Counted from the stretch's first letter, positions 7,791 through 17,162 are shown. The stretch: 64,000 bases of DNA from Bifidobacterium catenulatum PV20-2 (GCF_000800455.1 NZ_CP007456.1:1240001-1304000); one strand, 5' to 3'. Notes: generated by a model not told the origin, from the sequence alone. Made by a program: numbers and translations.

Positions 7791-8034
7791 AAGGCAACTA
7801 CCAGCCACTGCCCCGACCCGTGCCCTTCGACAAAGTCCTCGACCAACAGGCCGAAGACAAACAACCCACCGGGAAGAACAACGCCGGCGAACCGCTGGTC
7901 ATGCTCTCCCTGCGCCTGCCCGTCCGGCTGAAGAACCGCCTCAAAATCGCCGCCGCCGAACACGGCACGCCATGCAACAGATCCTGCGCCACGCCATCGA
8001 ACACGAACTCGACCGACTCGCCAGCAACGACTGA
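7787..8034 (+). pseudogene. ParA partner, RHH-type protein, frameshifted
   Basis: The ATG at 7787 overlaps the parA stop. The reading frame looks normal through MLSLRLPVRLKNRLKIAAAE, a ribbon-helix-helix-like segment. At about 7970 it then switches to a run rich in S, T and C that does not look like protein and ends at 8038. Reading the neighbouring frame from 7972 gives MQQILRHAIEHELDRLASND and a stop at 8032-8034, the natural second and third helices of such a protein. One C appears to be missing in the CGCC-ATG context. The product would be the DNA-binding partner of ParA. A sequencing error is the alternative explanation. Confidence 0.7.
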
Positions 8035-8038
8035 ATAA

Positions 8039-8402
8039 GGGACACCGTACATGCCGAGATGCGAGGATTGAGGAATTGATAGTTGCTATGGTAAAATCCA
8101 ACTAAATTTGATGGAACACCTGACATGCCAAGGTGGTTCCGAAGCAGGAAGGCCTTAGAGCATTGGTGATTTGAGCAGTGGTGGATTGCATGAGGAGAGA
8201 TTCCGCGTGTTCTGCGCATTATCGCGCGTATCTGCCATTGTACCAATCGCAATGCCTGATTCGATGAAGTTCTCGTTAGCATAGCGACTTTCGGTGCCGT
8301 CACGAGGACTGCTTTCTGAATGCAGCTTGGCAATAAATGACACAGTCCGCCACTTTTCGATAGTCACAGTTTGATTAATGCGCCTTATCGAAAGAGGCTT
8401 CC
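8039..8402. other. intergenic stretch with possible gene remnant
   Basis: No convincing gene is seen. On the minus strand a 70-codon run (about 8155-8364) reads VTIEKWRTVSFIAKL and then about 50 polar residues. Its start is poor and I cannot name it. The base composition is lower in GC than the flanks. The ABC-F ribosome-binding site (AAAGAGG) lies at the right end. The stretch probably marks the join between partition genes and cargo. Confidence 0.35.
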
Positions 8403-9257
8403 ATGAGTCAGATATTGACACTAACCGATATTTCCTACTGCTATCCGGGCGCGCCGGAACCATTGTTCGAACATCTGTCCGCGACATTCGCGGCCGGCTG
8501 GGCCGCAGTGCTGGGAGACAATGGCATTGGCAAGACCACACTGGCCAAACTCGCCTGCGGCATGCTTTCCCCCGATTCGGGGACAGTCTCGCCGAACCCG
8601 TGCAAGATGGCAGTCGCCTACTGTCCGCAACGTACTGATGAAACGCCTACGAATCTGGATGATTTCGCGGCGGATTGGACGGGCGAGACCATCGCCATCC
8701 GCGACGCGCTGAACATCGGCGACGATTGGGCATACCGATACGAGACTCTCTCTGGAGGCGAAGCCAAGCGGCTGCAAATCGCTTGTGCGCTGGCCGGCGA
8801 TCCCGACGTGCTGGTGTTGGACGAGCCAACCAATCATGTGGACGGCAGGACGCGCCAAGCCATCACGCAGGCGATGCGTCGGTTCGATGGCATAGGCATC
8901 GTGATCTCCCATGATGTCGAACTGATCGACGCGACGTGTTCGCGCTGCGTGATGCTGGAGCGCCGACATGCGCGTGGGCGTAACATCACGGCGGCGAACA
9001 CCTATCAGGGTGGATATACCCAGGCCGCGCAGCAGATGCGCGACAATCAACGTGCCGATACGGCCGCCATACAGTCCACTCGAAAGGAGCTGCAACGCAT
9101 GCAGCGCATCAAGCGGGAGCGGGCGCAGCGTGCGCGCGAACTGGATATGCGGAAGAATCAGGGAATGCGCATCGATATCAAGGACATCGACGCTCGCAAA
9201 GCCCTGAAAAATCTGAAACCGGCTATCGGCACCACTGTCGCACAGACAAGCGCGTAA
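8403..9257 (+). CDS. ABC-F-type ATPase, N-terminal half (gene split by a stop codon)
   Basis: This is the first half of a double-ATPase protein with the ABC-F layout. ABC-F members act on ribosomes or give antibiotic resistance and have no membrane domain. Seen here: Walker A GDNGIGKTT (residues 38-46), signature LSGGE (116-120), Walker B DEPTNH (140-145), then the interdomain linker with a long basic coiled coil (QSTRKELQRMQRIKRERAQR). A TAA at 9255-9257 interrupts the frame, which continues unbroken on the other side into the second ATPase domain. CAA to TAA is the simplest cause. Start ATG 8403 follows AAAGAGG. The half-protein alone is unlikely to work. Confidence 0.8.
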   Translation: MSQILTLTDISYCYPGAPEPLFEHLSATFAAGWAAVLGDNGIGKTTLAKLACGMLSPDSGTVSPNPCKMAVAYCPQRTDETPTNLDDFAADWTGETIAIRDALNIGDDWAYRYETLSGGEAKRLQIACALAGDPDVLVLDEPTNHVDGRTRQAITQAMRRFDGIGIVISHDVELIDATCSRCVMLERRHARGRNITAANTYQGGYTQAAQQMRDNQRADTAAIQSTRKELQRMQRIKRERAQRARELDMRKNQGMRIDIKDIDARKALKNLKPAIGTTVAQTSA

Positions 9258-9338
9258 TTCGACGGGCGTATCGCCGCCGCCACCGACAGACTTGCTCACC
9301 TCAGCGAAGCGGCCAAACGCTACGACGGCACCATCTGG

Positions 9339-9914
9339 ATGAACGTCATGCCGAGCTCACGCAGGGAATTGACGCGCATCCCCAACGACCACGCCATCGC
9401 GGACCAACCCGATATGCTGAGCATCGGCCCGCGCGACCGCATCGGCATCAGCGGTCCAAATGGCAGCGGTAAAACCGCATTGATACGACGATTGATCGAA
9501 GCGCTGGAGCGTGATGAAGCGCAGCGGCATTCGGAGAGAATGCCATATCTCTATATTCCCCAAAATTCCAGCGACATGGATACCGCCAACGCAATGAACC
9601 GCTTGCATGCTTTGACGGACGAGCAACGCGCCATTGTGCTCAGCGCCTACGCCCAACTTAACGCCGACCCCGACAGACTGCTCGCCGGCGGCAATCCCTC
9701 GCCAGGCGAACTACGCAAACTTCTGTTGTGCCTCGGCATGATTGAACAGCCACAGCTCATCATCATGGATGAGCCGACCAACCACCTCGACCTGCACTCC
9801 AAACAGGCACTTGCTAATACGCTATCCTCCTATGCGGGCGCATTGGTCGCAGTCAGCCATGACGAATGGTTTCTGAATGCCGTCACATCGATTCGATGGC
9901 GATGCGCGTCATGA
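9339..9914 (+). CDS. ABC-F-type ATPase, C-terminal half (gene split by a stop codon)
   Basis: The second ATPase domain lies in the same frame as the first half; the frame is open from 9258 and the first ATG is 9339. It shows Walker A GPNGSGKTA, a degenerate signature region (GGNPSPGELRKLLLCLGM), Walker B MDEPTNHLDLHS and the switch histidine in VAVSHDEWFLNAV. There is no ribosome-binding site before ATG 9339, so independent translation is doubtful. The end is also odd: the frame stops soon after IRWR, while the next frame reads on as DARHDAIYEFTF, which looks like a natural C-terminal strand. A second, terminal frameshift is therefore possible. Confidence 0.7.
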   Translation: MNVMPSSRRELTRIPNDHAIADQPDMLSIGPRDRIGISGPNGSGKTALIRRLIEALERDEAQRHSERMPYLYIPQNSSDMDTANAMNRLHALTDEQRAIVLSAYAQLNADPDRLLAGGNPSPGELRKLLLCLGMIEQPQLIIMDEPTNHLDLHSKQALANTLSSYAGALVAVSHDEWFLNAVTSIRWRCAS

Positions 9915-10079
9915 CGCTATCTATGAGTTTACGTTCCTTCGTAAGACTTGGATATCGGCAAGACGCATTCCTTTTCGTATGAAGCTGTATCGATGGCAAT
10001 GACCGAGCAAGAGGACACCAGTATGACACGACCGATTATGCCGCGAGCACATGGCAAAAAACTTCACATGGAGGCGAAC

Positions 10080-10598
10080 ATGGCTCATGTTCCTTCGGCC
10101 ATCGCAATCACGGCGATGCGACCGGAGGAATATCCGTTGCTCGTCGAGTTCCTGTATCAGGCGATTCATGTATCGCCGGGAACCCCGGCACCGGACAGGA
10201 GCGTTGTCGAGCTGCCGGAATTGCGGCGATATATCGAGGGATTCGGACGGCCCGACGATGCCTGCATGGTTGCTCGCGCCGGACTACCGAACGGTCCGCA
10301 AATCGTGGGTGCCGCATGGGCCAGAATCTTCCCGAACAACTCCGCAGGCTACGGTACCATCGACACGGCAACGCCGGAAGTCTCCATATCCTTGCTTCCC
10401 GACTGGCGGAACCGAGGCATAGGGCACCGCCTGATGACGGCGTTACTGGACCGACTGCGAACCGATGGTCACGCCGCAGCCAGCCTCTCGGTCCAGCGCA
10501 CCAACGCCAACGCCCTCCATCTCTACGAGTCGCTTGGCTTCACCATCATTAGCGAACACGACGGTGAACTGGTCATGCGCGTGGCTCTCGCGGATTGA
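10080..10598 (+). CDS. GNAT-family N-acetyltransferase
   Basis: This acetyl-CoA-dependent transferase of the GNAT fold has 172 residues. Motif A, which binds the pyrophosphate of acetyl-CoA, is visible as LLPDWRNRGIGHRLM. Motif B follows as SLSVQRTNANALHLYESLGF, with a final strand ELVMRVAL. The frame is open from 9948, but ATG 10080 has GGAGG five bases upstream and begins where the fold begins, so I use it. The substrate is unknown. It directly follows the ABC-F gene and with it forms a cargo block of possible resistance or modification functions inside the element. Confidence 0.82.
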   Translation: MAHVPSAIAITAMRPEEYPLLVEFLYQAIHVSPGTPAPDRSVVELPELRRYIEGFGRPDDACMVARAGLPNGPQIVGAAWARIFPNNSAGYGTIDTATPEVSISLLPDWRNRGIGHRLMTALLDRLRTDGHAAASLSVQRTNANALHLYESLGFTIISEHDGELVMRVALAD

Positions 10599-10712
10599 GG
10601 CAGTGTCCCACACATCATCCGCATGGAGCCAGTGCGTAAGCCACCCACTGTGATATGTGCGGCTGCAAGTCCCGCATTCATACAAGCAAACAATCTGACA
10701 TACAGATGCAGT

Positions 10713-10859
10713 CTATTCCTTATTATGTTTTCGGCTTTGCTCTTGATAAGAGCCAGCACCACATCCATCCTCGATGAATGTGGGCAGGCTTTCGCAATGT
10801 GCCACATGACGCAACGTGTAGTCGGCGTGAACCGCACCACCGCGCAGGTGTTCACGCAT
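10713..10859 (-). other. possible gene remnant downstream of the HAD gene
   Basis: On the minus strand the HAD frame continues past its TGA (10947-10949) as 77 further codons with natural-looking composition, for example KLFEVVSFVSFMREHLRGG and TLRHVAHCESLPTFIEDGC, ending at a TAG at 10713-10715. The only in-frame ATG is at 10859. I do not recognise it. It may be the end of a lost gene or a short orphan. The rest of 10599-10946 shows no other gene. Confidence 0.3.
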
Positions 10860-10946
10860 GAAGCTCACGAATGATACGACCTCGAAAAGCTTTTTGGGAG
10901 GCTCGTTCCCAATCTTGTCCTCAGTGTGCAGCCTGTCAGTCTGAAG

Positions 10947-11594
10947 TCAGCTTTCAACTGGCAAATGTTCAAAGAGACGGGCTAGCGCAGTGGATAGATC
11001 CGCTCCTTCGAAAGCAAAAGTCGCAGCAGCACGTGTCTGCTTGTCCGCGTTGAAGGCAAGCGAGACACCGACGGCTTTGAACAGCGGTAGGTCAGAACGA
11101 CTGTCACCAATAGCGATGCAATTCGAAGCTTCAACTCCCAAGCATTCACATTGCTGCCTCATGAATGTTACTTTGGTTTGTTCATCGGCATATGCCGCTG
11201 TTTTACCAATAAACACGCCATCCTTGACAGCAAGTTCTGGACCGCACCATGCTTCAAATCCAAATCTCTGCGCAAGGCTCTCGGAAACGACTGTCCAAGC
11301 GCAGGATGCGAGGACTGGCTTGATTCCCCTCGACTTGCATTCCGCAACGGACTGTGCGATTCCTTGCACAAGCGGGAGATCGTTCAACCATCCGTGAATT
11401 TCACTTACCCGATGGCCAGTGTATCCACGAGCATCAATATCGCATACCGTGTCATTTCCGATCTCACCGCGTGCGTATCGATCCTCTGCATCTCGCATCC
11501 TGTCGCCGGTACCCAACCGGTCCGCAATAAATGCGCCAGAGCTAATGCCGTATGTGAGCGTTCCGTCGATATCAAAAAATGCAATTCCCGCCAT
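10947..11594 (-). CDS. SerB-like HAD phosphatase
   Basis: This 215-residue HAD-superfamily phosphatase is of the SerB/PSP type. It has the nucleophile motif FFDIDGTLT at residues 6-14, motif II ASCAWTVVSES, and motif IV IGDSRSDLPLF. A small helical cap lies between motifs I and II. ATG 11594 follows GAGGGATGA with good spacing. Related proteins remove phosphate from phosphoserine or similar small molecules; the substrate here is unknown. It is oriented against the flanking cargo genes, and its codon use is less GC-biased than the ParA operon, so it may have entered the element separately. Confidence 0.8.
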   Translation of the reverse strand: MAGIAFFDIDGTLTYGISSGAFIADRLGTGDRMRDAEDRYARGEIGNDTVCDIDARGYTGHRVSEIHGWLNDLPLVQGIAQSVAECKSRGIKPVLASCAWTVVSESLAQRFGFEAWCGPELAVKDGVFIGKTAAYADEQTKVTFMRQQCECLGVEASNCIAIGDSRSDLPLFKAVGVSLAFNADKQTRAAATFAFEGADLSTALARLFEHLPVES

Positions 11595-11818
11595 TCATCC
11601 CTCTTCATTTACTGGTTCAGCCCGAACCTCCCAGCCGGTAACTAAGCCAATAGCGTATCAAAAGGCACACATATCAGAAAAGAAAGGCAGATAGTCCCAT
11701 TAAACCGTTTCATGCGATTGCAGTTGTCCGCCGCTGGCTACGGCTGGCAGGGGGAAGCTGGGAAAGGCGTCCCGGCGGAAGGCCCGCCGGTGCGTTCTTC
11801 TTCCAGGGACAAGGAAGG

Positions 11819-11850
11819 ATGCGGGCGGCCGTGAATGGTCGCCCGCATTT
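11819..11850 (+). terminator. hairpin upstream of the adhesin gene
   Basis: ATGCGGGCG (11819-11827) pairs perfectly with CGCCCGCAT (11840-11848) and is followed by TTTTCC. It lies 35 bases before the adhesin start, so it may act as an attenuator or as a terminator of upstream transcription. Bases 11640-11818 show no gene. Confidence 0.55.
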
Positions 11851-11883
11851 TCCGTATCCGTGTGAAACGGGAGGGAGCGCATC

Positions 11884-12789
11884 ATGGGGCGCTTTCGACT
11901 GAAAGGACGGATACGTATGTCAGGTGGGAAGAAGAGCAGGCGCACGATGCTGATGGCTGCCCTGACCGCAGGGGCGTTGGCCTTGGGATATCTGGCGCCA
12001 GCCGCGTTCGCCGAGGGCGGTGGTGGCGGTTCCGGCGGGCAGGTTCCATCGCAGACCGCCGACGCGCATTGGATCTACAAGGATTCCTGGCCCGTCACTC
12101 TGGAGGGCATGAAGCAGGCGATACGTGATTCGGGCACCACCCTGTCTTCCGATTTGGAGGATGGGTCGAATCAGTTCGTGGATATGAATGCCATCCTTGC
12201 CGACGCGATCTCGGAGTGCAAGGCCTCATACACCGGGGAGGGTGACGCGGAATGCCGGATGGTCGCTGTCGGCTACGCGCGCCTCGGCAACGGCGTGTTC
12301 AGCGGTTCCTATGTCAGTTCGAACGCGCGTCAGCGTTGGGAGTCCCAATGGGCCGCCGAAGGGCGCGGCACCTACCAGTACCAAGGCCAGTCGTACACGA
12401 CCGGCACCACGTGGACCGATCGGCTTGGCGTGCGTTCGGTGGATAGCCTGGTGCAGGATTCCATCAACGCCAATCCCGATGCCTCGTTCCGTGTGGTCGT
12501 GCTGGCCAAGAACCAGCCGCCCGTCGATTATCCGTTGACCGTCACCACCTCGCACCGCCAGCAGACCGACATGCAGGTCGGCTCGACCACGCCGGTCGGC
12601 GACACCATCCACGCGAACAACGGCGGCTCGTCGATCAAGGAGACCCTGCACGGCACCGCGATCGTGCACTACGATGGCGGCCCCTACACGCCGACGGGCA
12701 GCGTGAGCAAGCCGATCAGCTTCGCCAACAGCGGCGACACCGTGATCGACAACCTGGCCTCGCCGGGTGATTTCGGCATGGATTCCTAG
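11884..12789 (+). CDS. sortase-type surface adhesin, N-terminal part (gene split by an amber codon)
   Basis: This is the first 301 residues of a large exported protein. A Sec signal peptide is clear: a basic start KKSRR, a hydrophobic core (LMAALTAGALALGYLAPA) and a likely cut after AFA. A glycine-rich spacer follows. GGGAGGG supports ATG 11884; ATG 11917 with GAAAGGA is almost equally good. A TAG at 12787-12789 ends this part, but the frame stays open on the other side and the fold continues (AEGTYWIDIQV). A single C-to-T change in a CAG codon would explain it. In related elements such proteins are the surface adhesins made by the host cell. Confidence 0.75.
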   Translation: MGRFRLKGRIRMSGGKKSRRTMLMAALTAGALALGYLAPAAFAEGGGGGSGGQVPSQTADAHWIYKDSWPVTLEGMKQAIRDSGTTLSSDLEDGSNQFVDMNAILADAISECKASYTGEGDAECRMVAVGYARLGNGVFSGSYVSSNARQRWESQWAAEGRGTYQYQGQSYTTGTTWTDRLGVRSVDSLVQDSINANPDASFRVVVLAKNQPPVDYPLTVTTSHRQQTDMQVGSTTPVGDTIHANNGGSSIKETLHGTAIVHYDGGPYTPTGSVSKPISFANSGDTVIDNLASPGDFGMDS

Positions 12790-12819
12790 GCCGAGGGCAC
12801 ATATTGGATCGACATCCAA

Positions 12820-15800
12820 GTGCCCAGGCAGGGAAGCATGCAGGCGGCCGTGGACACCACGGACCGGGATCCGGCGGAGACCTGGAAGGTCAGCGCCGTG
12901 CCGCCGGCCGATCCGGTCAAAAGCATCGAGGAAGGCGTCAGCGCCGACCGAATGACCAACCGCACCACCATCACGTATGGGACCGGCCGGGGCGGTTACG
13001 AGCTGAGTTTCAGGGACGTGATCGAACCCAACGGCGTCGATTACACGGTGGACGGCTTCACGCTCGTGGACGCCACCGACAACAATCGCGATGTCTCCAA
13101 CGAGTTCGAGATCGGTTGGGACCGCGCATCGAACACGGTCAGCGCGGTCCGTTCGGCCGACAAGGGCATGATGCCGTTCGACCACGAGTATGTGTTCGGC
13201 TTCGATGTGACCGTCAGCCTGCCATCCGATTACCAGAACATCAGCGACCATGCGTGGGGCAAGTGGAACCAGCTGCCCGAGGCCGACGCGGGAGAACGCG
13301 AGTTCGACACCTGGCGTCCCAATCCCGACAAAAGCTGGATCATGCTCGACACTAATGGCAAGTGGCAGGCCGTGATCGACCCCGACCGCACCAACCAGAC
13401 CGGCGGCGACGGCAAGGTGTTCCTCGACGGAGACCGCGTGGCCTCCGTGGTCAACGGCACCGTGCCGGCGAACCTGATCCAGGCTCCGCAGACGCTCACC
13501 TTGGTCGATGATTGGACAGCCGCCGATTACCTGTTCGACGCCGATGAAGCGGCGAACGTCCGAGTGTACGAGGCGGACGCGGGCACCGATCGTGCCAGCA
13601 GCGTGAGCGACATCGCCAACCGTGGCCGTGACATCACCGACCAGTGGGACATCACGATCGATGGCACCGTGGTCACCGCCACGACCAAGGCCTCCTACCT
13701 GACCGGGTTGAAGGACTTGGAGAAGGCCAGGCAGATCACGATGCTCGTGCCCGGCCGCGCGAACTACGCCAACGGGGCCGGGGCGGGCCAGGTGCGCGAT
13801 GACTTCGGCATCGAAGCGGACGACGAGATCACGTTCTGCACCGCCGGCAAGAACGGCGCGGAGCTGACCAACGCCGGCTCGCAGACCATCAACACCCACA
13901 CTGTCGAGACCAACGAGCCGAAGGTCTGCGGTTACGTGCCGCCCGTGGTCAAAGATGTGGTCGGGGAATCCTCCCAAGGCGGCGGCCAGGACAGCGTGGA
14001 CGGCAAGATCGTCTTCCCCGGCCAGCGTCTCGAATACCGTCTGGAGACCCAGCCGCATTTGCCCGACAGTCTTGCCTACACCATTGTCGAGGTGGCGGTC
14101 ACCGACACGTATGACGAGCACTTCCAGCCGGACAAGCAGACCCTGGAGGTCACCGACCTGACCACCGGCAAGTTCATCCCCAAGAGCCAGTACCGCAGCG
14201 AGTGGAACGACGCGAACCATGCCGTGCGTCTCGTGTTCGCCGACGACTATGTGCGGGCGAACTGGCTGGCGGGCACGAATCCCAGAATCATCATCAGATT
14301 CGAGGGCGTCGTGGCCGAAGACGCTCCGGCCGACACCGTGGTTGACAACCAGGGGGCGTTGACCTTGAACAACTCGGTCACACCAAGCAACAAGGTGTGG
14401 AACGATCCGCCCGACTTCCAGCCGGGCAAGGAGGACACCCAGGCCGACCCGTCCATTTCGATCGACGGCAAGACCGCGTTGCTTGGAGACCGCATCTACT
14501 ATCGGATCGACCTCGACGCCAAGCAGACGAACCATGCCTACAAGGTGTGGCGGCTGGGCATGGTCGATGACTGGGACGACGAATACCTCGAACTCGACGA
14601 GAGCCACATCACCGTGACTGACAAGGCCAACGGCAGGGATGTGACCGACCGGTTCAACATCCAGGCCATCGACGGCGTGGCATACGTGTTCGCCAAAACC
14701 GTTGACACCGAGGTTCCGGCGACGGGAGAGACCATCAAGGGCGACCCCCAGCCAGCCGATCTCAAGATCTACGCCGCACTTGGCGACAAGGACCACGACC
14801 CGTTGAAGGACCCGGCCATCGACCAGTCGCTTCTGGGCACCTCGTATGAGGTCACGCTGCCGATGACCGTCATCAAGGTCACCGACGATTACGTGGTCAC
14901 GAACACGGCCACCCAGCTGGTCAACGACGTGCGCAAGGACACCAACCAGGTTTCCAACCCCTTGAAGCCGATCAACCCGGCCAAGGATGTCGTGGTCAAG
15001 GTGGACGGGCAGAGCGTGGATGGCAAGAGCATCTATCTCAACAGCCTGTTCCTCTACCGGCTCGACAGCTCCACGCTGCCGCCCGACCGCGCCTACCCGC
15101 AGGTCTCCGACTGGTCCATCAGCGACCCGCTCGACACCCGGTACGACAAGTTCACCGGCCAATGGGCCGTCTACGCCGCCCGCGACCTCATCAAGGACTG
15201 CGAGACCCTGGCCGAGCGGGGCGAACGCATCGCCGGCTCCGACTTCGACGCCAGCCGTTTCGGCGGAGAACTCTTCGAGCTCGCCACCGACGAGCGCGGC
15301 GTGGTCACCGTGCGTGCCACGGAGCTGATGCTTGGACTCGTGTCGGCCGACACCGAGCATGAGCAGGCGTGGACCGCGTTCATCCAATGCCAGCGCATCG
15401 CCGTGGGCGGTCCCGTGGCCAACCAGTTCACCGAGACCATCAACGGGGTCGAACGGCCCTCGAACACCGTCACCACGCACACGCCCGACATGACGCCCCG
15501 GCTCACCATCGAGAAATGGGACGAGCAATCCGGCTGGCCCGACGGCGACCGTGACACCGTTGACGAGGCGCTGAACATGAACGGGAACGACACTCGCATC
15601 GTGTTCACCATCACCAACGCATCGCCCACCGACCCTGACGCCGGAGACGGCCCTTGGTTCAAGGCGAGCGAGCTGAGCCTCACCGACCAGCTCGTCGCCG
15701 GCGACGGCCAGATCGGCGAGTTCGAGTATCCCGATGACTGGCAGACGCTGATCCTCAAGCCCGGAGACAGCGTGGAGGTCAAGGCCACCCTCAGTGGCGT

Positions 15801-16245
15801 GAGCGAGCATCACACCGACCGCGCCATCGTCACCGGTGTGCCGCTCGTCCAATGCGTCGTCTCCGACCCCGACCCCTTCGACGGCAAAGACGAGGAGAAA
15901 CTGCCCGAGGACGCGGTGGAGATCGACGGGCGAACCCTGTGCGCGGACACCACCGTGACCAGCAACACCGACGACTGGAACGGCTACCAGCCCAAGGACA
16001 ATCTGGCGACCACCGGCACCAACATCGCCGGCCTCATCGCCGTCATCCTCGTCCTCGCGCTCCTCGGCACCGGTGCAACCGCCGCGATCCGCCTCACCCG
16101 CGCCAACGGCCGCCACACCGGGCACGAGAACGACGCGAATGATGATGGCGCTGGCCGTGATGGCAGTCCCAATGGAGATGGCCCCGAGCCGGACTTCGCC
16201 CAACTCGTCACCACTATCAATCCCAAGGAGCCGCCCATGAACTAA
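12820..16245 (+). CDS. sortase-type surface adhesin, C-terminal part (gene split by an amber codon)
   Basis: This continues the previous gene in the same frame (open from 12790; first ATG 12838, other starts weaker). It holds a run of beta-rich extracellular domains. Three related units begin near codons at 13990, 14455 and 15000, each with a GK/GQ-loop and a LxYRL(D/E)-type strand, resembling isopeptide-forming adhesin repeats of the antigen I/II type. At the C-terminus LATTG (16003-16017), a variant LPxTG sorting signal, precedes a membrane helix (IAGLIAVILVLALL) and arginines. An unusually long hydrophilic tail of about 45 residues follows. Without the signal peptide half it cannot be exported unless the amber codon is read through. 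Confidence 0.78.
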   Translation: MPRQGSMQAAVDTTDRDPAETWKVSAVPPADPVKSIEEGVSADRMTNRTTITYGTGRGGYELSFRDVIEPNGVDYTVDGFTLVDATDNNRDVSNEFEIGWDRASNTVSAVRSADKGMMPFDHEYVFGFDVTVSLPSDYQNISDHAWGKWNQLPEADAGEREFDTWRPNPDKSWIMLDTNGKWQAVIDPDRTNQTGGDGKVFLDGDRVASVVNGTVPANLIQAPQTLTLVDDWTAADYLFDADEAANVRVYEADAGTDRASSVSDIANRGRDITDQWDITIDGTVVTATTKASYLTGLKDLEKARQITMLVPGRANYANGAGAGQVRDDFGIEADDEITFCTAGKNGAELTNAGSQTINTHTVETNEPKVCGYVPPVVKDVVGESSQGGGQDSVDGKIVFPGQRLEYRLETQPHLPDSLAYTIVEVAVTDTYDEHFQPDKQTLEVTDLTTGKFIPKSQYRSEWNDANHAVRLVFADDYVRANWLAGTNPRIIIRFEGVVAEDAPADTVVDNQGALTLNNSVTPSNKVWNDPPDFQPGKEDTQADPSISIDGKTALLGDRIYYRIDLDAKQTNHAYKVWRLGMVDDWDDEYLELDESHITVTDKANGRDVTDRFNIQAIDGVAYVFAKTVDTEVPATGETIKGDPQPADLKIYAALGDKDHDPLKDPAIDQSLLGTSYEVTLPMTVIKVTDDYVVTNTATQLVNDVRKDTNQVSNPLKPINPAKDVVVKVDGQSVDGKSIYLNSLFLYRLDSSTLPPDRAYPQVSDWSISDPLDTRYDKFTGQWAVYAARDLIKDCETLAERGERIAGSDFDASRFGGELFELATDERGVVTVRATELMLGLVSADTEHEQAWTAFIQCQRIAVGGPVANQFTETINGVERPSNTVTTHTPDMTPRLTIEKWDEQSGWPDGDRDTVDEALNMNGNDTRIVFTITNASPTDPDAGDGPWFKASELSLTDQLVAGDGQIGEFEYPDDWQTLILKPGDSVEVKATLSGVSEHHTDRAIVTGVPLVQCVVSDPDPFDGKDEEKLPEDAVEIDGRTLCADTTVTSNTDDWNGYQPKDNLATTGTNIAGLIAVILVLALLGTGATAAIRLTRANGRHTGHENDANDDGAGRDGSPNGDGPEPDFAQLVTTINPKEPPMN

Positions 16246-16347
16246 TAACAACCACCCATCTGCTGCTTAGAGCCAACTTTCGTATTCCAGTTGGCAGTTA
16301 GACGGTGATACCATGCAACTGTCCCGGCAAAACGGGGCAGTGCATAC

Positions 16348-16382
16348 TAGGCCCGCAGGCGTAGTCCTGCGGGCCTATTTCG
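16348..16382 (+). terminator. adhesin terminator
   Basis: TAGGCCCGCAGG (16348-16359) pairs perfectly with CCTGCGGGCCTA (16366-16377), with a 6-base loop, then TTTC. It stands about 100 bases after the adhesin stop and 20 bases before the end of the convergent HNH gene. Confidence 0.85.
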
Positions 16383-16399
16383 TCTGTTCCCCATCGGCT

Positions 16400-17143
16400 T
16401 TAGCCAACGTTCCCCCATGACAGCGGACTATGATTCGCTGCTTTAAGCACTGGCAAGTGAAACTCGATGCCAGGTTTCTCTCCCCACGGCACTCTAGCTA
16501 AATCGGTTATGTTGCCTGGCCATTCAGGCACCTTATTACTAGAACTGAGATCAAACAAAGTGAAAGCGAATGGCGGTATCCTGATACATGCCATTTTGCA
16601 GCACGTGTAATCCGCAAATATGGGAACCATCCATCCGGTGAACAGCTTTTGTTCACGCAGGTTATCGACTATAAACATATGGAGTCTGTATCGCTGGGGG
16701 AAAACAGTGCTCTCCCTATCCAAGAGATAGTCCTTACAGTCATGCATATCACCAGCTGATACACAGAAGTTCGACATCACCTGCTTCACAAATGCAAGAG
16801 GCATGAGCCTATCTGTCTTGAAATGAATGGATTTATCCCCTTTCTGAAAGTCAGAGACAAGGATTTGCTGTCCAGTTGCACGATAGAACTCACTGAATGG
16901 CTTGACGTAGTTTTGACCAAGATAACTATTGCATGAGCTGCAAATCGTCTTGAATCCTTGACCTCTTTGCAATTGCCGATACTTCAGGCCTTCCATGTCA
17001 TCCTGCCCGGTCAAGCTGCTCTTCACGGCGTCAACGCCTGAATAGAGCTTCACCGTGTGATCATTACCCACAGATTGAGGAGGGATGTGTTCAAAGCTCA
17101 GCGGCCCTTCTTTACCGCAGATTCGGCAAATGTCATCTGCCAT
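16400..17143 (-). CDS. HNH-like nuclease-domain protein
   Basis: The 247-residue protein has a treble-clef HNH layout near the N-terminus: CRICGKEG (a CxxC pair), then FEHIPPQSVGN with the catalytic-type histidine, then CSSCNSYLGQNY (second CxxCN). This places a zinc-stabilised HNH nuclease core in residues 5-85. The remaining 160 residues are unrecognised, with a CC pair near residue 183. It is the second gene of a two-gene minus-strand operon, 19 bases after a three-helix membrane protein. Its composition is clearly AT-richer than the flanking element genes. A role in phage defence is a reasonable guess, not shown. Confidence 0.65.
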   Translation of the reverse strand: MADDICRICGKEGPLSFEHIPPQSVGNDHTVKLYSGVDAVKSSLTGQDDMEGLKYRQLQRGQGFKTICSSCNSYLGQNYVKPFSEFYRATGQQILVSDFQKGDKSIHFKTDRLMPLAFVKQVMSNFCVSAGDMHDCKDYLLDRESTVFPQRYRLHMFIVDNLREQKLFTGWMVPIFADYTCCKMACIRIPPFAFTLFDLSSSNKVPEWPGNITDLARVPWGEKPGIEFHLPVLKAANHSPLSWGNVG

Positions 17144-17162
17144 TTCACGTCATCTCCAAACG

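Noticed and set aside
12226-16251. 1341-residue minus-strand frame antisense to the adhesin
   Set aside because: It is a shadow caused by GC-rich third positions. Its composition is valine/glycine-rich and without a domain, and the plus-strand product has a signal peptide and sorting signal.
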